A DNA stretch of 9,089 bases from CAZVJA01 sp964626885 (lineage in GTDB: Bacteria > Planctomycetota > Planctomycetia > Planctomycetales > Planctomycetaceae), in assembly GCA_964626885.1 (NCBI GenBank), contig CAZVJA010000213.1:1-9089 (forward strand). The letters run 5' to 3'. The position numbers and the translations under genes were made by a program. The notes beneath the pieces were generated by a model that saw only the letters and a list, made by a program, of their open reading frames with translations, had not been told where the DNA came from and made no database searches. Positions within the stretch are counted from its first letter, which is position 1. Every line of letters begins with the position of its first letter. Positions 7,960-9,089 of this stretch are shown piece by piece.

Positions 7960-8352
7960 CTAAGCTCCCCAAATTTTCCCAATAGCGAGCGTGTACCATT
8001 CGTTGTTGTGCAGTACCCACGGTGTCCGAAAACGATTTCTTCGGTTTCCATTGTAAAGCACCGAGATAACAGCGAGTGCCGTCGGTCGGTGGTCCCGCAC
8101 GGCACCGCCATCATTGGTGTAATCAGCAATTTCAATGCTTTCCAATTCCGCGGATTGAACGTGACCGACAAACTCACCGAATTGTGAAATTGTACGATCC
8201 GACTCGAAGTTACATTCACTGGCGCGTTTCTGACGAATATTGGGGTCAAAGAATTCGTAAAGCATGGAAACGTCGCCGCGAGCTTCACACGCTATCTGCT
8301 CTTCTATGCGTTTTCGGAGACGTTGTTCAAGTGTGTGATCAATCTCTGTCAT
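7960..8352 (-). CDS. NTF2-like (SnoaL-type) small protein, tentative
   Basis: The 130-residue protein starts with a long amphipathic helix (LEQRLRKRIEEQIACEARGD, 8-27) followed by LYEFFDPNIR. It ends in beta-rich sequence: TALAVISVLYNGN, then FRTPWVLHNNEWYTLAIGKIWG. A helical N-terminus with a phrase like A-GD---LY-FFDP and a C-terminal W-L-NNEWY strand is typical of NTF2-like folds. These proteins act as enzymes, immunity proteins or ligand binders, and the exact role cannot be assigned. The frame also contains ATGs at 8385 and 8370; I prefer 8352 because the helix starts there, though none has a clear ribosome-binding site. No signal peptide. Its GC content (43-53% in the lines checked) is lower than that of sdhA, which hints at a different origin. 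The downstream cupin may share its transcript. Confidence 0.62.
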   Translation of the reverse strand: MTEIDHTLEQRLRKRIEEQIACEARGDVSMLYEFFDPNIRQKRASECNFESDRTISQFGEFVGHVQSAELESIEIADYTNDGGAVRDHRPTALAVISVLYNGNRRNRFRTPWVLHNNEWYTLAIGKIWGA

Positions 8353-8397
8353 GGTTTGTCGGCGATCCATTCCGCCGTTGAACATGCCCTCGGGTGG

Positions 8398-8446
8398 CCC
8401 AGCTTGGCGTTTCGTCTAGCTGGGTCGCACAGCGACAAGAGGTCGC
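8398..8446. repeat. Compound hairpin element
   Basis: CCCAGCT (8398-8404) pairs with AGCTGGG (8418-8424) around a 13-base loop. It is followed at once by GTCGC (8424-8428), GCGAC (8432-8436) and GTCGC (8442-8446), which can form either of two alternative short hairpins. It lies in the 200-bp gap between the membrane-protein gene and the NTF2-like gene. It could be a dispersed intergenic repeat or an RNA-level element between the two minus-strand genes. No run of T follows on the minus strand, so it is not a classic terminator. Confidence 0.5.
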
Positions 8447-8552
8447 CCGCAGAACTTTCGAACGAATCATCCCTTTTAACTTCTCTCTCGAGCTATGGAA
8501 ACCTCTTGTCAGCAACGCTGACCAACCTTGTGTCCACAAAACGTGGAGAAGT

Positions 8553-8831
8553 TCATGTGTTTTTTGAACTTAAGCCGTTCAGGGCGCCAACTTCCTCAAA
8601 TGAATTCCGGAGCTTCATTTGGAGCTCGTTGATCGTTCGTCGCTGATACATGACCATGCGGAACAGAATAATCAAGGAGATTGAAAGCAGCATCGTTCCG
8701 GCCGACACGTCATTCACGTTTTCGCCCAGAATCTCATTGGAGGACATCATGAATGGCCCAAGAATCAAACCTGCTGATGAGAGGTTCAGCAAATTGTCGA
8801 TTAATCTACGGTTCTGCATGAATCTAGGCAC
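8553..8831 (-). CDS. Small two-helix membrane protein, function unknown
   Basis: The 92-residue product begins MPRFMQNRRLIDN. It has a hydrophobic segment at about 14-31 (LLNLSSAGLILGPFMMSS), a short polar loop (NEILGENVNDVS), a stronger transmembrane helix at about 44-62 (AGTMLLSISLIILFRMVMY), and a charged helix YQRRTINELQMKLRNSFEE that may form a coiled coil. I recognise no family. I chose the GTG at 8831 because GAGG (8838-8841 on the minus strand) lies 6 bases before it; the ATG at 8819 is the alternative, and the frame is open up to 8963. GC content is low compared with the metabolic genes. Charge distribution suggests a hairpin membrane protein with both ends in the cytoplasm. Confidence 0.6.
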   Translation of the reverse strand: MPRFMQNRRLIDNLLNLSSAGLILGPFMMSSNEILGENVNDVSAGTMLLSISLIILFRMVMYQRRTINELQMKLRNSFEEVGALNGLSSKNT

Positions 8832-8837
8832 AAAACA

Positions 8838-8841
8838 CCTC
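8838..8841 (-). promoter_or_regulatory. Ribosome-binding site supporting a GTG start
   Basis: On the minus strand the sequence reads GTGAGGTGTTTTGTG. GAGG lies 6 bases before the GTG at 8831, but 18 bases before the next ATG (8819), which would be too far. Confidence 0.5.
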
Positions 8842-8880
8842 ACAATTTGAGATACACACCCCACACATAATCGGTCGGGC

Positions 8881-8926
8881 CGGTTCCAACGGCCGCAGCG
8901 CTCCTGAAACCGCCCAGTTGGAACCG
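8881..8926. repeat. Perfect 10-bp inverted repeat upstream of the membrane-protein gene
   Basis: CGGTTCCAAC (8881-8890) and GTTGGAACCG (8917-8926) are exact inverted copies with a 26-base spacer. The element lies about 50-95 bases upstream of the minus-strand start at 8831. It could be a regulator binding site, an RNA hairpin in the gap downstream of the DUF1553 gene, or the ends of a small element. No flanking target duplication was noticed. Confidence 0.6.
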
Positions 8927-8951
8927 AATCCGCAATACTCGAAAAGCAAAA

Positions 8952-9002
8952 CCGGGGGTTCACACCCCCGGCTCGCCTGTTTTGTTCGACGACAAGTCGT
9001 CG
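8952..9002 (-). terminator. Double hairpin terminator downstream of the DUF1553 gene
   Basis: On the minus strand a 7-bp hairpin (CGACGAC/GTCGTCG, 8987-9002) lies 28 bases past the stop of the DUF1553 gene. It is followed by an 8-bp GC-rich hairpin (CCGGGGGT/ACCCCCGG, 8952-8971, 4-base loop) and then TTTTGCTTTT. The second stem with its T-rich tail is a good rho-independent terminator for minus-strand transcription. The GC-rich hairpin may also be a dispersed repeat. Confidence 0.65.
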
Positions 9003-9030
9003 GCTTGGAAGAGTGATCGCTGACCGCTTC

Positions 9031-9089
9031 TCAATGCTGGAACAGGAACTCTTTCGAGTTCAGGATCGCCCAGCCGATGTCTTCGAGCG
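9031..9089 (-). CDS. DUF1553 (PSD1-like) protein, C-terminal end (partial)
   Basis: The last 18 complete residues are visible on the minus strand: LEDIGWAILNSKEFLFQH, then TGA at 9031-9033. The gene continues out of the window to the right. The ending -ED--WA-LNS-EFLF-- is a well-known C-terminal signature of large planctomycete proteins with DUF1549, DUF1553 and often a PSD1/cytochrome-c-like domain, usually secreted and encoded next to a DUF1501 gene. Only the very end is seen, so size, signal peptide and haem motif cannot be checked. It is the best phylum marker in the window. Confidence 0.85.
   Translation of the reverse strand, partial: LEDIGWAILNSKEFLFQH

Noticed and set aside
7919..8020. 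Upstream extension of the cupin protein
   Set aside because: It overlaps the end of the NTF2-like gene and does not match the cupin N-terminus.
8339..8539. 66-residue minus-strand frame between the NTF2-like and membrane-protein genes
   Set aside because: It runs through the hairpin element, overlaps the start of the NTF2-like gene, and the product has no family features.
8881..9002. Insertion sequence ends or CRISPR repeats
   Set aside because: Inverted repeats are present, but there is no transposase, no target duplication that I could find, and no regularly spaced direct repeats.

Overview
The window most likely comes from the chromosome of a planctomycete (Planctomycetota). The strongest sign is at the right edge, where the minus strand reads into the C-terminal tail of a DUF1553-type protein (IGWAILNSKEFLFQH, then stop), a family greatly expanded in that phylum. 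Other signs are the Bacteroidetes/Planctomycetes-style succinate dehydrogenase of the cytochrome b558 type, gene starts that often lack a strong Shine-Dalgarno, GC-rich coding DNA, and several GC-rich hairpins between genes.

Positions 1-4236 (plus strand) are central metabolism. The end of sdhC (membrane anchor) is followed by a 264-bp gap holding a large imperfect inverted repeat. Then come sdhA (flavoprotein), sdhB (iron-sulfur subunit, overlapping sdhA by one base) and, 9 bp later, gcvT (glycine-cleavage aminomethyltransferase). SdhCAB oxidises succinate and passes electrons to quinone. GcvT moves one-carbon units onto tetrahydrofolate. The spacing suggests that sdhA, sdhB and gcvT are co-transcribed.

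Positions 4237-5744 hold small genes: a 71-residue BON-like protein with an excellent ribosome-binding site (+), a convergent solitary nucleotidyltransferase-fold protein of the AbiEii/MNT type (-), and a divergent 89-residue protein of unknown function (+). The 111-bp divergent region contains a perfect 7-1-7 palindrome that overlaps a candidate promoter for the nucleotidyltransferase gene.

Positions 5745-7211 (-) encode a 12-helix major facilitator transporter whose N-terminus is hard to place. Positions 7212-7597 hold no convincing gene but do hold a perfect 9-bp stem-loop. A 106-residue cupin (-) and an NTF2-like protein (-) follow.

The stretch of about 7.9-8.9 kb is visibly poorer in GC than the metabolic genes. 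It carries the NTF2-like gene, a small two-helix membrane protein, and several hairpins or inverted repeats in the gaps. The window ends with a terminator-like double hairpin and the tail of the DUF1553 gene on the minus strand. I see no complete mobile element, CRISPR array, rRNA or tRNA. I do not see a convincing new multi-gene system; the points most worth checking are the sdh-gcvT linkage, the palindromic operator candidate, and the hairpin elements.
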